This document shows, in pieces, positions 1 through 9,513 of a DNA stretch of 64,000 nt. The notes under the pieces are model-generated. The model saw only the letters and a list, made by a program, of their open reading frames with translations. It was not told where the DNA came from and did no database searches. Origin of the DNA: Acidobacteriota bacterium (GTDB lineage: Bacteria; Acidobacteriota; Terriglobia; UBA7540); assembly GCA_004298155.1 (NCBI GenBank), contig SCRD01000017.1, forward strand, positions 310,001 through 374,000, read 5' to 3'. The translations under genes were made by a program, and so were the position numbers. Positions within the stretch are counted from its first letter, which is position 1, and each line of letters begins with the position of its first letter.

Positions 1-1
1 A

Positions 2-1759
2 TTCTGGACCATGCCTCTGGCGTGGGACGTAAAAGAAGCAAAGCTGGAAATCGTTGAACCGCAGGTCCCCGCTGATCTCCGCGTTCTGTGCGACTACCGC
101 AAAGTCCCTACCTCACTTGGCGAATGGAGCGGACCGACGCCGCCCGGCGGCATCACAGCCGAAGTCGTAGAAGTAAAGGACTGGCCTGCAGAAAAGATCG
201 CTCAAATGGACCTGCGCGGCAAACTGGCGCTGACCGATGAGAACCCGGCTGGGATCAAGTGGGCGCTGGTGAAAGCACATGCGCTGGGCGCCATCAACAC
301 AGGGACAGAAAACCCCAGCCTCAGGGACGGCCGCCAGTGGGTGAACGCCTGGGGCGACAACGGGTGGGCTTTCATCAAAGGCAGCACCCCTCTCATCAGC
401 TTCTCAATAACGCCCCGTGAAGCAGATCTTCTCCGCGGACTTCTGGCCCGTAACGGCAAGGTGCGCGTCAGGGCCGTGGTGGACAGCCGTTACTACAACG
501 GAGTCTACCCATACACAACCGGCGTGATCCCCGGGACAGGGCCGGAAGAGGTCCTGGCGCTTGGACACACGGCCGAACAGGGAGCCGAAGACAACGCAAC
601 CGGCGTGGCAGCCTTGATGGAGGCCATGGCGACGCTGAACCGCCTGATCGCTTCCGGAAAGCTGCCCCGGCCCCGGCGCACAATCCGAATTCTGGCTATG
701 CCCGAGATGTACGGGTCAATGCCCTACATTGCAAATCACCGTGATCGGATCAAGCGCACCATCGCCGCCTGGTGTCTGGATACGCCTGCCGGCGTGTATG
801 ACATGCAGGGCACGGAATACACTTTCTACATGAATCCGGAAGTCGCCAGTTCTTACACCGACGCTTTTATTCTAAAAGTGGCGGAAGAATATTTTTCCTC
901 GATCCATCGGCCCTGGCATGAGCACCCATTCATGACGGGCACTGATAGTTACCTCGGAGATCCTACCATCGGAGTTCCCACCGTCTGGGCCTACAGTGGA
1001 AGCGGCGTGGAGACGCACCACAACAGCGAAGATACTCCAGACCGCGTGGATTCCAGGTCTCTTCGGGATATCTCGGGGGTCTCGGCAGCCTATCTCTACT
1101 ACCTGGCGAACGCCGGAACGCCCCAGGCCGTCTGGCTGGCGGGCGTGAGCCAGACGCGCGGCTACCGCCAGATTTTGGACTCTGTTTCTCCTTTCCTTGA
1201 TCAAATTGCCGATGCCGGAAGCCAGGAAGAACTGGGCAGTCTTTTTCAACAGGCGTTTGATGAAATCGACTACAGCGTGGGACGCCAGACCCAGGCCGTC
1301 GGCTCCGTCGTGCGTCTTGTTCCTCCGTCAGAACAGCAGGCGTTGCAGGCTTCCCTGGCTCCCATGTCGAAAGAACTCATCGAGTTTGGAAATCGCCAGG
1401 CCGAGCGCGTTCGCATAGCCGTTGCAGAAAGAGCGCGGCTCGTGGGAATTCGGGGCCCCGTCCAGGCCATTGCCGCCTCGGAGCCCGAAGCCGCTGTTGC
1501 ATCCCGGATCGTCGTTAAGCGCAAGAGCTTTGGGACCATCCCCCTCGATCAGATACCTCCCGATCAGCGCGAAGGGTATCCCTCCGGCGCCTGGGCCGGC
1601 ATTCCTATTTCCGCCCTCTACTGGTGCGATGGGCAGCGGAATCTCGAGCAAGTCATCCACCTGACAAAAATGGAAATGGGCCCGACCCGCTTCGATTTTG
1701 TGGGGTACTTTCGCTTCCTTCGCGATCACGGTTTTGTGGAGTTCGTCAAAGGCAAGTAG
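2..1759 (+). CDS. M28-family metallopeptidase-like protein with PA domain (5' partial)
   Basis: The reading frame is open to the left edge of the window, so the N-terminus is missing; the first internal ATG is at 11. Counting from that ATG, a PA-like region covers about residues 20-165 and an M28 zinc-peptidase core about 175-370. Visible metal-site candidates are H186 and D194 (GHTAEQGAEDNATG), the Glu in AMPEMYGS, the Asp in WCLDT and the His in ETHHNSEDTPDRVD, which match the order of M28 ligands. A C-terminal extension of about 80 residues looks like a small winged-helix fold. It probably acts outside the cytoplasm as an aminopeptidase, but the missing N-terminus hides any signal peptide. 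The family call is good; the substrate is unknown. Confidence 0.8.
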   Translation, partial: FWTMPLAWDVKEAKLEIVEPQVPADLRVLCDYRKVPTSLGEWSGPTPPGGITAEVVEVKDWPAEKIAQMDLRGKLALTDENPAGIKWALVKAHALGAINTGTENPSLRDGRQWVNAWGDNGWAFIKGSTPLISFSITPREADLLRGLLARNGKVRVRAVVDSRYYNGVYPYTTGVIPGTGPEEVLALGHTAEQGAEDNATGVAALMEAMATLNRLIASGKLPRPRRTIRILAMPEMYGSMPYIANHRDRIKRTIAAWCLDTPAGVYDMQGTEYTFYMNPEVASSYTDAFILKVAEEYFSSIHRPWHEHPFMTGTDSYLGDPTIGVPTVWAYSGSGVETHHNSEDTPDRVDSRSLRDISGVSAAYLYYLANAGTPQAVWLAGVSQTRGYRQILDSVSPFLDQIADAGSQEELGSLFQQAFDEIDYSVGRQTQAVGSVVRLVPPSEQQALQASLAPMSKELIEFGNRQAERVRIAVAERARLVGIRGPVQAIAASEPEAAVASRIVVKRKSFGTIPLDQIPPDQREGYPSGAWAGIPISALYWCDGQRNLEQVIHLTKMEMGPTRFDFVGYFRFLRDHGFVEFVKGK

Positions 1760-1905
1760 CCGCGGGTATTATCGCCTCCCGGTAGGAATCGCGGGCAACA
1801 ACCGTTCTTTTCATTCCTGCTAAGGCCTGAATATGCACCGCCAGGCAGCCCCGGCTTTGCAATCCTGCGCTTTCGTAAATTTGTGACAGCTTCCGTAAGG
1901 TTTCA

Positions 1906-1934
1906 TTGACAGACGAAAGCGGCTTATGTATCCT
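1906..1934 (+). promoter_or_regulatory. Sigma70-type promoter of the GH42-like gene
   Basis: TTGACA at 1906-1911 and TATCCT at 1929-1934 are separated by 17 bp. A transcript would begin near 1941 and reach the start codon at 1980 after a leader of about 40 nt. The position supports the shorter start chosen for the downstream gene, because the alternative ATG at 1926 lies inside the promoter. Confidence 0.6.
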
Positions 1935-1979
1935 GTCGGGGACTCAGCGTCATTTTTCTGCTTTATTTGGGGGAGATTC

Positions 1980-4900
1980 ATGGGCAAGAACGTCTTGCCG
2001 TCACGCCGCAGTTTTATTCGCACCGCGTTTGGGACCGCGCTCGCCGGAGGCACGCTGGCTCTGCCTTCTGCTCAAGCCTCAGCAGACAAGGCCGGCCCCC
2101 AGGCAAATGAGGCCACTGTGGTTGCGCGAATCACGCTGGACCGAGATCTTTACGACTCCGGCGGAGTGGTCAACGGCTCAATTTATTTCCGCCTGCCGCC
2201 TGCCGGCGACACAGAAATCGAGTGGATTGACAGTTTTGGCCGGATAGTATGGCGCTCTGTTATTGCACCACCTTCATCCATTGACAGCCCTCAACTTTTT
2301 TCCTCCCGCCTTGTCGCAGGACTCGCTTACCGCAATTGGATACGCGTGAAGGTGAACGGCGTTCCGCAAGTAGAGGGTGCAAAATTTCTCCTGGCGCCGC
2401 CGCCGCTTGCGTGGGACGACTATCACGTGGTGAGCTGGGCCCACTATCCTGACGGGTTTTATGATCTGCTGCGGGAGTCGGGTATCGATGCCACCATCGC
2501 CTATCGAGACGGGGATTTTTTAAACGTTCTTGACAACAATGTCAAATTTTACGTTGAGCAAATGGCCTGGGAAGTTTTTGCGATTTACCACAAGGACCAG
2601 CCACTCTGGAAAGGGCTTATCGCAAAAGTTCAACAGGACCGCGAGAACCTTAAGCTCTGGGTCCGCCAGCCCTGTCTGAACGATCCCAAGACGGATGAAT
2701 ATCTCCATGAGCACCTGCGACGTTACGTGCGGCAGCACCGCGCCTTTCGCCCGCTCTTTTACAACATCGCCGATGAGTTGGGCCAGGGCGACCAGATCAA
2801 ACCCAATGATTTCTGCCACTCCGACCATTGCACCATCAAGTTTGCCGAATATCTTCGCAATCTCTACGGGACGCCGGGCCGCGTGGAAGGGGAATGGCAG
2901 GTGGGTAGTGAGATGACGCACTGGGACGATGAAAGCCTGCGTTCCGGGGCGGAGTGGGAGGAGCGCGATCAGATGATCTCCTATACCACCACTGACCGCG
3001 CTTTCGACTCGATCGCCCTCGCCGCCTTCCACACCAGGTACGGCAGTGTTGAGAACTTGAACAAGCAATGGAGCACCAGCTTCCCGGAAGCCAGAGGCGT
3101 GGGGATGAGCGTGCACGATGAATGGGAGCCGGTCATCGGCCTGGTGCGCGACGCGCGCTCCATCGTCAACCTGACCGAGGAAGCCTTGTCAGACAAACTC
3201 GGGCCTCTCCCCAATGCGAACGGCCGCTGGGGCAGGCGCGCCGGCTGGAAGGCTGTTCAGAAACCCACGAACTTCCAGACCTGGACGCAGGTTCTGGACT
3301 TCCTCAAACGCTTCTACAAGGAATTGGGCGAAGTCAATTCCACCGATGGCTGGAATGTTTCCGCGTGGTGCGACTTCCGCAATTTTATGGATGCCACTTT
3401 TGCCGATGCCGTCCTCCGTGCCGCCCAGGTCTGCAAGGCGGAGGACCCCTACGCCCGCTGCGCCACTGAGGGCGGACAGTGTCCGTTTCCTTTCGGCTGG
3501 TACAACTATGAGCAGGTGCTGAGAGCAGTGGACGTCATTGAGCCCTACAACATCGGCAACAACGTTGAAGTGATCCGCTCGCTTAAGCCGGAGACCATCA
3601 TGGTCTCAACCCACGGCTATGAGTACACGCCCGGCAAACAACTGACGGCTGAAGACCACTTGCAGCAGAAGCGCGCCGTGCGTCCGATATGGTGGGGTGT
3701 TTTCCACGCGCATCGGGGCAGCCTGATCTGGGACGCCAATCTCAAAAATTACCGCTTTGTGGACGAAAAGACGCGCGAACTGACTCCGGCCGCTGAAACA
3801 TTTTCAGAAGCTTTCAAGGAACTTCACCAGGGCATCCCGAAGCTGGTGATGAACTCACTCCGCACCCACGACGGCATCGCGCTCCACTATTCGCAACATT
3901 CCATGCAGGTGCACTGGCTGCTCAGCAATTTGAAGTATGCCCGGGAGTGGGTGGCGCACAGCGGGGGAGACCGCGACTGCCACATCACGGCCGTCCGGAA
4001 CGCCTGGACCAAGCTGATTGAAGACCTGGGTTTCCAGTACAACTTTGTGTCCGGGCCGCAAATTGAAACCGGAAGGCTTAACAGTGGCGAGTACCGCGCT
4101 TTCGTCATGCCGCAATCCCTGGCCGTCAGCGCACGTGAGGCGGAGCAGGTCCGCCAGTTTGTCCGCGACGGCGGCCTGCTGATTGCAGATTACAGAAACG
4201 CCACCATGAATGAGCATGGGCGTGATCTGGGGCATGGCCAGCTCGATGACATTTTCGGCATCAGCAGGACATCGCCACCGTCCCCTGCCGGGCAGCCGGA
4301 AACCGCGCGCGGCGCGGGCAATGAAGGGTCCGTGCAGCTTGAAGGAAAGGAGCTGAAATTGTTGACGCCTGGCGACACCGGCATCAAGGCCGCCGCCGGC
4401 AAAGCATTGGCGCAAAGCGGCAACACGCCGTTGGTGATTGTCAATACGTTCGGCAAGGGGAAGACAGTCTTTCTGAATCTGGAGATCGCAGGCTATGCCT
4501 ATCAGCGCCTGCAGGCCAGCCTGGAGTCCGGCCTGCCAGATCTTATGGAAGGGGTGTTTGGCCTGGCGGATATCGCTCCGCGCCTGCGCGTACTGGGCGC
4601 TGACGGCAAGCGATTGCCGGGCGCGGAAGTAGTGGTCTATTCAAACGGGGATTGCGAGCATGTGGCGGTCTTCCGCAACCCACAATTCGATGATGGCGGC
4701 TGGGGCAGTTTTCCCTCGATGGAAGCCCGCGAGTGGGCGGGCAGCATTGACAATTCGCTGCTCGAGAAAGAAGCCGGGGTCCGGCTTGTGTGGGAGGAGG
4801 AGCGGCAAACCTACAACGTCAGGCAGCGCAAGGATATGGGGCCTGTCAAAAGCCTGGAGGCCATGCTGGAACCCTGGAGCCCGCTGGTTTTTACACGCTC

Positions 4901-5207
4901 TCGACAGCCGCTGCCCGAGTTCCGGCTCGACGTTCCGGCCGAAATTAAAGCGGGTGAAACGCTGAACATCATCGTCCATGATGCCGCGCCACTTCCGGAA
5001 GGAACGGCTCGCCTGGTAAGGATCGAAATCGAGGACCCGTCCGGCAAAACATGTGATCTCTATTCACGCAATCTTTTAATCCACGCGACGCCATTTCGCG
5101 AAGGCGTACCGCTGGCCTTCAATGATCCCACAGGCCGGTGGAAGGTCCGGGCCCACGACGTGATGGCAGGCAAAATGGTCGAGACGCAGTTTACCGTGGC
5201 CGCATGA
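1980..5207 (+). CDS. Tat-exported GH42-like glycoside hydrolase (beta-galactosidase-type)
   Basis: The 1075-residue protein opens with a twin-arginine signal (SRRSFIRTAFG) and an alanine-rich segment ending near residue 35, so it should be exported folded. A beta-sandwich-like region precedes a TIM-barrel region (about 150-600) with the GH42-like stretch FAEYLRNLYG followed by SVENLNKQW. The Asp-Glu pair near residue 265 (IADELG) sits where the catalytic acid would be expected. A trimerisation-like Rossmann domain follows around residues 710-735 (LAVSAREAEQVRQFVRDGG). The start at 1980 is preferred over 1926 because of the strong GGGGGAGA ribosome site and the promoter upstream. Family placement is by motif; substrate is unknown. 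The TonB receptor downstream suggests joint polysaccharide or oligosaccharide use. Confidence 0.75.
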   Translation: MGKNVLPSRRSFIRTAFGTALAGGTLALPSAQASADKAGPQANEATVVARITLDRDLYDSGGVVNGSIYFRLPPAGDTEIEWIDSFGRIVWRSVIAPPSSIDSPQLFSSRLVAGLAYRNWIRVKVNGVPQVEGAKFLLAPPPLAWDDYHVVSWAHYPDGFYDLLRESGIDATIAYRDGDFLNVLDNNVKFYVEQMAWEVFAIYHKDQPLWKGLIAKVQQDRENLKLWVRQPCLNDPKTDEYLHEHLRRYVRQHRAFRPLFYNIADELGQGDQIKPNDFCHSDHCTIKFAEYLRNLYGTPGRVEGEWQVGSEMTHWDDESLRSGAEWEERDQMISYTTTDRAFDSIALAAFHTRYGSVENLNKQWSTSFPEARGVGMSVHDEWEPVIGLVRDARSIVNLTEEALSDKLGPLPNANGRWGRRAGWKAVQKPTNFQTWTQVLDFLKRFYKELGEVNSTDGWNVSAWCDFRNFMDATFADAVLRAAQVCKAEDPYARCATEGGQCPFPFGWYNYEQVLRAVDVIEPYNIGNNVEVIRSLKPETIMVSTHGYEYTPGKQLTAEDHLQQKRAVRPIWWGVFHAHRGSLIWDANLKNYRFVDEKTRELTPAAETFSEAFKELHQGIPKLVMNSLRTHDGIALHYSQHSMQVHWLLSNLKYAREWVAHSGGDRDCHITAVRNAWTKLIEDLGFQYNFVSGPQIETGRLNSGEYRAFVMPQSLAVSAREAEQVRQFVRDGGLLIADYRNATMNEHGRDLGHGQLDDIFGISRTSPPSPAGQPETARGAGNEGSVQLEGKELKLLTPGDTGIKAAAGKALAQSGNTPLVIVNTFGKGKTVFLNLEIAGYAYQRLQASLESGLPDLMEGVFGLADIAPRLRVLGADGKRLPGAEVVVYSNGDCEHVAVFRNPQFDDGGWGSFPSMEAREWAGSIDNSLLEKEAGVRLVWEEERQTYNVRQRKDMGPVKSLEAMLEPWSPLVFTRSRQPLPEFRLDVPAEIKAGETLNIIVHDAAPLPEGTARLVRIEIEDPSGKTCDLYSRNLLIHATPFREGVPLAFNDPTGRWKVRAHDVMAGKMVETQFTVAA

Positions 5208-5702
5208 GCCACAGCAGGCAGGAAGCCGTATGCCCTCGAGCCGGATGGGGGAATGATTCCTCATGATCTCCGGCGACAAACCTAATATTTCTATGTAGTT
5301 AACAGATGGTTTCAGAACGATAAACAAACGAAGTTGCCAAAGAGATTGTATCGATTAAGTAGGAGTTTTGAATACTAATCCGAAAGGTTTCGCAAGAGAA
5401 TGCGCTTGACAATCAGAAAGTTTTCAGCTAACTCTATGCCTCATAGGATGTTTTTTCCTTTGTCCCAGTTGCGGGCGGGACTTGCTTTTCATTTCGCGTC
5501 GGGTGCTTGAGCTTTTTCCTCAACCATTGTGAGGTCGGGGCAGGGGTAGTCGTCCCAAATCCAGGGGAGAAGAAAGCTGAGCGCCACCACCATCTGGCCG
5601 GGCGGCAGTCGCCGCACCAGAGTTTTGGGGTGCTTCCTTAGTGGCCTATGCATCGCCAGGGAGGATGCAGCGGTGACGAAATCCAATTTTGTGGGGGAGA
5701 TC
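5208..5702. other. Intergenic region upstream of the TonB receptor gene
   Basis: About 495 bp without a convincing gene. It holds a TTGACA at 5406-5411 but only a poor -10 (TAACTC, 5429-5434). On the minus strand, 5489-5640 is open and gives a peptide tail (LPPGQMVVALSFLLPWIWDD) with no family I recognise; the rest of that frame is antisense to the receptor gene. I treat it as non-coding or a relic. Confidence 0.5.
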
Positions 5703-8700
5703 ATGCAGACCAGTTTTGGAATTCGCTTTTTCAAGCTTCTCCTGCTGCTGGCGGTGGCATTAACGTTCGGTCCCCAGCAGGGATGGGCGCAGGCAGGTCT
5801 CGCGACACTCAGCGGAACGGCCATGGACCAGTCAGGCAGCGTCATTCCAGGCGTCGACGTGACCGCAACCAACACCAGCACCGGCGTCACGTACCGCTCG
5901 CAAAGCAATTCGCGGGGGGTTTATTATATCGGCGCGCTGCCGCCGGGCTCCTACAAGATTACTGCGCAGAAGACCGGCTTTAAGCAGTGGACCCGCGACT
6001 TGCAGCTCGAGGTTTCTCAGAATCCCTCCATCGATTTTCAGATGGAAGTCGGCAGCACCACGACGGTGGTTGAAGTCACCGGCGCTCCGCCCGTATTGAA
6101 CACAACCGGCACGCAAGTGTCGGACGTCAAGGACTATCAGCGGATCAACCAGTTGCCTCTAAACGGCAGGACGGTTGGAAACCTGTTTCAACTGACCCCC
6201 GGCGTGGAAGGAGACGCAGGCGGGGCCCGCGTGAACGGCATGAAGGTCGGCTCGATGGGCATCCAGCTTGATGGCGTCTCAGAGCGCGACCGCTTCGGCG
6301 GCGGGATGGTTCGCGAGCAGCCTGACATTGGCGATATCCAGGAATTCTCGATCGATACGAGTGGCAGCGATGCCAAGTACGCCAATCCTTCGACGGTGAT
6401 CCTGAAGACTCGCAGCGGGACCAACCAGATCCATGGGGAGATATTCGAAACCCACCGGAACAACACAGGCGGATTGCTGGCGCGCGTCCGCCAGCAAGCC
6501 GGAGACCAGCCGTTTCCGAAAGACATCCGGAATGAGTTTGGCGGCAACGCAGGCGGTCCGGTTTATCTTCCGGGACTTTACAATGGCAAGGACAAGACCT
6601 TCTGGTTCTTTTCCTACGAGGGGTTCCGCGAAGTTGGGCGTGCCGACAACCTGCCTGAGACTTCCCTCGGCAACGTTGTTCCTACCGAGGCGATGTGGAA
6701 CGGCGACCTCAGCAACGCGATCGACTCGAGCAACGGCCAGCAAATCGTCATCTACGACCCTCTCACGACAGATGCGAACGGTGTGAGGCAACCGTTTAAG
6801 GGGAATATTATTCCGCCCGCGCGGATCAGCGCCTTTGCAAAGGCGATGGCAGCCATAACGCAGCGTCCCACCAATAACAATAATCCCTATACCGCGGACA
6901 ACCTGACCAGCGTTTACCCTACGTTTGACACGCAGACGAAGATAACCGCCAAGGTGGATGAGAACTTCAGCGCTAAAGACAGACTCTCAGTAAGGTGGAC
7001 GCGTGACACTCTGTCGAGCACCCAGGCTGGCGGAGCATTTGGAAATCCGATCAGCCCCACGGACGGGTTCGGCACCAGGCGCGAAGACTCCAGCGTGACC
7101 AACGTCAATGTGGATTACACGCGGACCATTTCAAACAGCACTCTGAATCAATTGATCCTGGGCGTGCTGCGGACGCCGACCAGTTCAGGAACGCTGGCTG
7201 ACTTTAACAACTGGGCCGGTCAGCTTGGCCTGCCGAATCCGTTTGGGGTGACCGGCTGGCCTACATTCTGCGCCGATGACGAATTCTGCTGGGATGCGGA
7301 CAATCGGAAAGATGAACACCTTACCGGCTACATTGTCGAGGACAACTTTACCTGGGTGAAAGGTAAGCACACCTTTGAATTTGGCGGAGGTTACCATAAG
7401 AACCAGGACAACGTCCGGGAGCTCCAGCAGGCACAGGGTTCCCATTCCTTTGACCAGCCCTGGACCTGCCAGTTCGACGGAGTAGGGAACTGCGTGACCG
7501 ATACGGGCACTGGGTTTGCGGCCATGATGCTGGGGCTCCCGGATTACCTTTCCAACCAGTACAATCGTGGCTACTACTACTTCCGCCAAGGCACGTATTC
7601 CTGGTATGTCAATGACAAGTGGAGAGTGAGCCCGCGCCTGACGCTTTCCCTTGGTGTGCGGTGGGACAAGTGGACGCCTTACACAGAGAAGCAAAACCGC
7701 ATCGTCACGGCCCCGCTCGATTCCATCCTCACGAGTTTCCAGGTGATTACGCCGGGCAACCATGACATAACGACGCTGCCCGGGATACCACCGGCCGTGT
7801 TGCAGTCTTGGGCTGGCAGGGGGCTGAGCTACAGCACTGCAGCGGCCTACGGATATCCGTCCAACCTGTTCAGCTCCGCCAACAACAATTTTGGCCCGAG
7901 GGCGGGAGCGGCCTTCAAGATCAACGACAAGACCGTGATTCGAGGGGGGTATGGCGTTTTCTTCTGGCCAATGCCTCTTTCCCAGATCCTCCAGACATCA
8001 AGGACAAACCCTCCGCTTAACTTGCGATTTGAAAACACCTACCTGGGGCCCGGTCCTTTCGGCTATCCGACCAACCCGAACAACCCCGATTTCAACTACA
8101 CCCTCGACAGTGTGCCCTCGGCGGACAACTTCCTGCCGAACGCCACCGTCGACACGAACGGCATCGTGCAGATTTCACCGCACGCGCAGAGTATTTTCCC
8201 GTATGACGGGCGCAACTGGAAGAACGACCGGGTGCAGAACTGGAACCTCACCCTGGAACGGGAACTTCCGCTGCGTACAACTCTGAGACTCAGCTACATT
8301 GGGAACCATGGAAGCGATCTAGACCAGCGTGTTGCGCTCAACAGCCGCATGCCCGTGCTCACTTATGTGGAAACCACGGGGACGACACCTCCCAACAACC
8401 GAGACTTGCTGAGGCCGAATCCGCAGTGGAACCTGGGCAACGGATACGCCTCCACCAATGGCATATCGAATTCCAATTCAGTCCAGGTCCAGCTCGAGCA
8501 TAAATACCACAATGGCGTGGTCTTCCAGTGGTATTACGTTTATGGCCACGGATTGTCGACCACGGACGTGGGCGGATTCACCTCAGGCAATTTGGGTCTT
8601 AACTCGAGTGGCGGTGGCAGCTTGATACCGGAAAACAGTGTGATTCTCGGGCAACCTTCGCTTACACCCGACCAGCTTCGGAAACTGGCCTATTTCAACA

Positions 8701-9416
8701 TGACCACCATTCCTGTCCAGCACTATGGCTGGAATGGGCTGGTTGACCTCCCCTTCGGCAAGGGTAAAAAATTCCTGGGAGGCTCCGGAGGCGCTCTGAA
8801 TCAGCTTGTCGGAGGCTGGCAAGTTGCCTTCATCGGTAACTGGTATTCCGGCTTCTGGCAGAGCGTCAATACCGGACTGGTGAGCACACGTAGCCCCAGG
8901 CTCAGCTCCGACCAGCGGCTGAAAATGAATTACGCAGGTGATCAGCAGGAATTGTGGTTCGCCGGAAATCTTGCCCTGTCCCAGGCTTCCAATGTCGAGG
9001 GTGGCATGTCGGCGCTCACAAACCTGGTCCCTGTAGATGTAGGGCAGAGGGCCGTCCGCCCGTTTGGTCCGGATTGCAGCAAGACAGTGCCTGGCACGAT
9101 AGACCCGAACCGGTTCGATGGGAAGATCGGTGTGATACTTCCCAACCAGACTTGCTATAGCGCTTCCACAGGAGATTTCTATAACCCCAGCGCAAGGGGA
9201 AGTATTCTGGGCCCGAGCGCTTTCTCGATGGATAGTTCCATCTTTAAGAACTTCAGCATCAAGGAGCGCGCCAAGGTCCGCTTCACGGCTGATTTCTTCA
9301 ACGTGTTCAATCACCCGACCAACAACAATCCGAACAGTTCCACGGGTCTGATTGACCTGTCAACGCAGGCGAACCAGCCCCGGCTGATTCAATTCTCGCT
9401 GCACGTGCTGTTCTAG
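5703..9416 (+). CDS. TonB-dependent receptor with carboxypeptidase-regulatory-like domain (Oar-like)
   Basis: An outer-membrane receptor of 1237 residues. A signal peptide ends near residue 30 (GWAQA). A carboxypeptidase-regulatory-like beta-sandwich follows (about 35-120; LSGTAMDQSGSVIPGVDVTA), then a plug domain (QLPLNGRTVGNLFQLTPGV) and a long beta-barrel ending in an aromatic residue (FSLHVLF), as needed for barrel assembly. This architecture is characteristic of the expanded receptor families of Acidobacteriota. The start at 5703 is chosen over 5625 because GGGGGAGAT lies just before it and the signal peptide begins there. The ligand is unknown; the preceding GH42-like gene and the following secreted TPR gene suggest uptake of a carbohydrate or degradation product. 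Confidence 0.9.
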   Translation: MQTSFGIRFFKLLLLLAVALTFGPQQGWAQAGLATLSGTAMDQSGSVIPGVDVTATNTSTGVTYRSQSNSRGVYYIGALPPGSYKITAQKTGFKQWTRDLQLEVSQNPSIDFQMEVGSTTTVVEVTGAPPVLNTTGTQVSDVKDYQRINQLPLNGRTVGNLFQLTPGVEGDAGGARVNGMKVGSMGIQLDGVSERDRFGGGMVREQPDIGDIQEFSIDTSGSDAKYANPSTVILKTRSGTNQIHGEIFETHRNNTGGLLARVRQQAGDQPFPKDIRNEFGGNAGGPVYLPGLYNGKDKTFWFFSYEGFREVGRADNLPETSLGNVVPTEAMWNGDLSNAIDSSNGQQIVIYDPLTTDANGVRQPFKGNIIPPARISAFAKAMAAITQRPTNNNNPYTADNLTSVYPTFDTQTKITAKVDENFSAKDRLSVRWTRDTLSSTQAGGAFGNPISPTDGFGTRREDSSVTNVNVDYTRTISNSTLNQLILGVLRTPTSSGTLADFNNWAGQLGLPNPFGVTGWPTFCADDEFCWDADNRKDEHLTGYIVEDNFTWVKGKHTFEFGGGYHKNQDNVRELQQAQGSHSFDQPWTCQFDGVGNCVTDTGTGFAAMMLGLPDYLSNQYNRGYYYFRQGTYSWYVNDKWRVSPRLTLSLGVRWDKWTPYTEKQNRIVTAPLDSILTSFQVITPGNHDITTLPGIPPAVLQSWAGRGLSYSTAAAYGYPSNLFSSANNNFGPRAGAAFKINDKTVIRGGYGVFFWPMPLSQILQTSRTNPPLNLRFENTYLGPGPFGYPTNPNNPDFNYTLDSVPSADNFLPNATVDTNGIVQISPHAQSIFPYDGRNWKNDRVQNWNLTLERELPLRTTLRLSYIGNHGSDLDQRVALNSRMPVLTYVETTGTTPPNNRDLLRPNPQWNLGNGYASTNGISNSNSVQVQLEHKYHNGVVFQWYYVYGHGLSTTDVGGFTSGNLGLNSSGGGSLIPENSVILGQPSLTPDQLRKLAYFNMTTIPVQHYGWNGLVDLPFGKGKKFLGGSGGALNQLVGGWQVAFIGNWYSGFWQSVNTGLVSTRSPRLSSDQRLKMNYAGDQQELWFAGNLALSQASNVEGGMSALTNLVPVDVGQRAVRPFGPDCSKTVPGTIDPNRFDGKIGVILPNQTCYSASTGDFYNPSARGSILGPSAFSMDSSIFKNFSIKERAKVRFTADFFNVFNHPTNNNPNSSTGLIDLSTQANQPRLIQFSLHVLF

Positions 9417-9432
9417 GCTTTCACCGGCATGC

Positions 9433-9473
9433 TCAAGGGCCTTGGACAGGCATCAACCCGCCGAGGCCCTTGA
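9433..9473. terminator. Inverted repeat between receptor and TPR genes
   Basis: Perfect 10-bp arms TCAAGGGCCT (9433-9442) and AGGCCCTTGA (9464-9473) enclose a 21-nt loop, 16 bp after the receptor stop codon. There is no T-run, so it may act as an RNA-stabilising or processing hairpin rather than a classical intrinsic terminator. Confidence 0.45.
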
Positions 9474-9513
9474 ACCATCCCTCCATTCATCGCACAATGT
9501 TGAAATTGGACCG

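Noticed and set aside
5406-5434. Sigma70 promoter before the TonB receptor (TTGACA at 5406)
   Set aside because: The -35 is perfect but the best -10 at 17 bp (TAACTC) matches poorly, so I do not list it as a promoter.
8583-9314. 243-codon frame antisense to the TonB receptor
   Set aside because: Fully contained in the receptor barrel region, with no start signal or family match.
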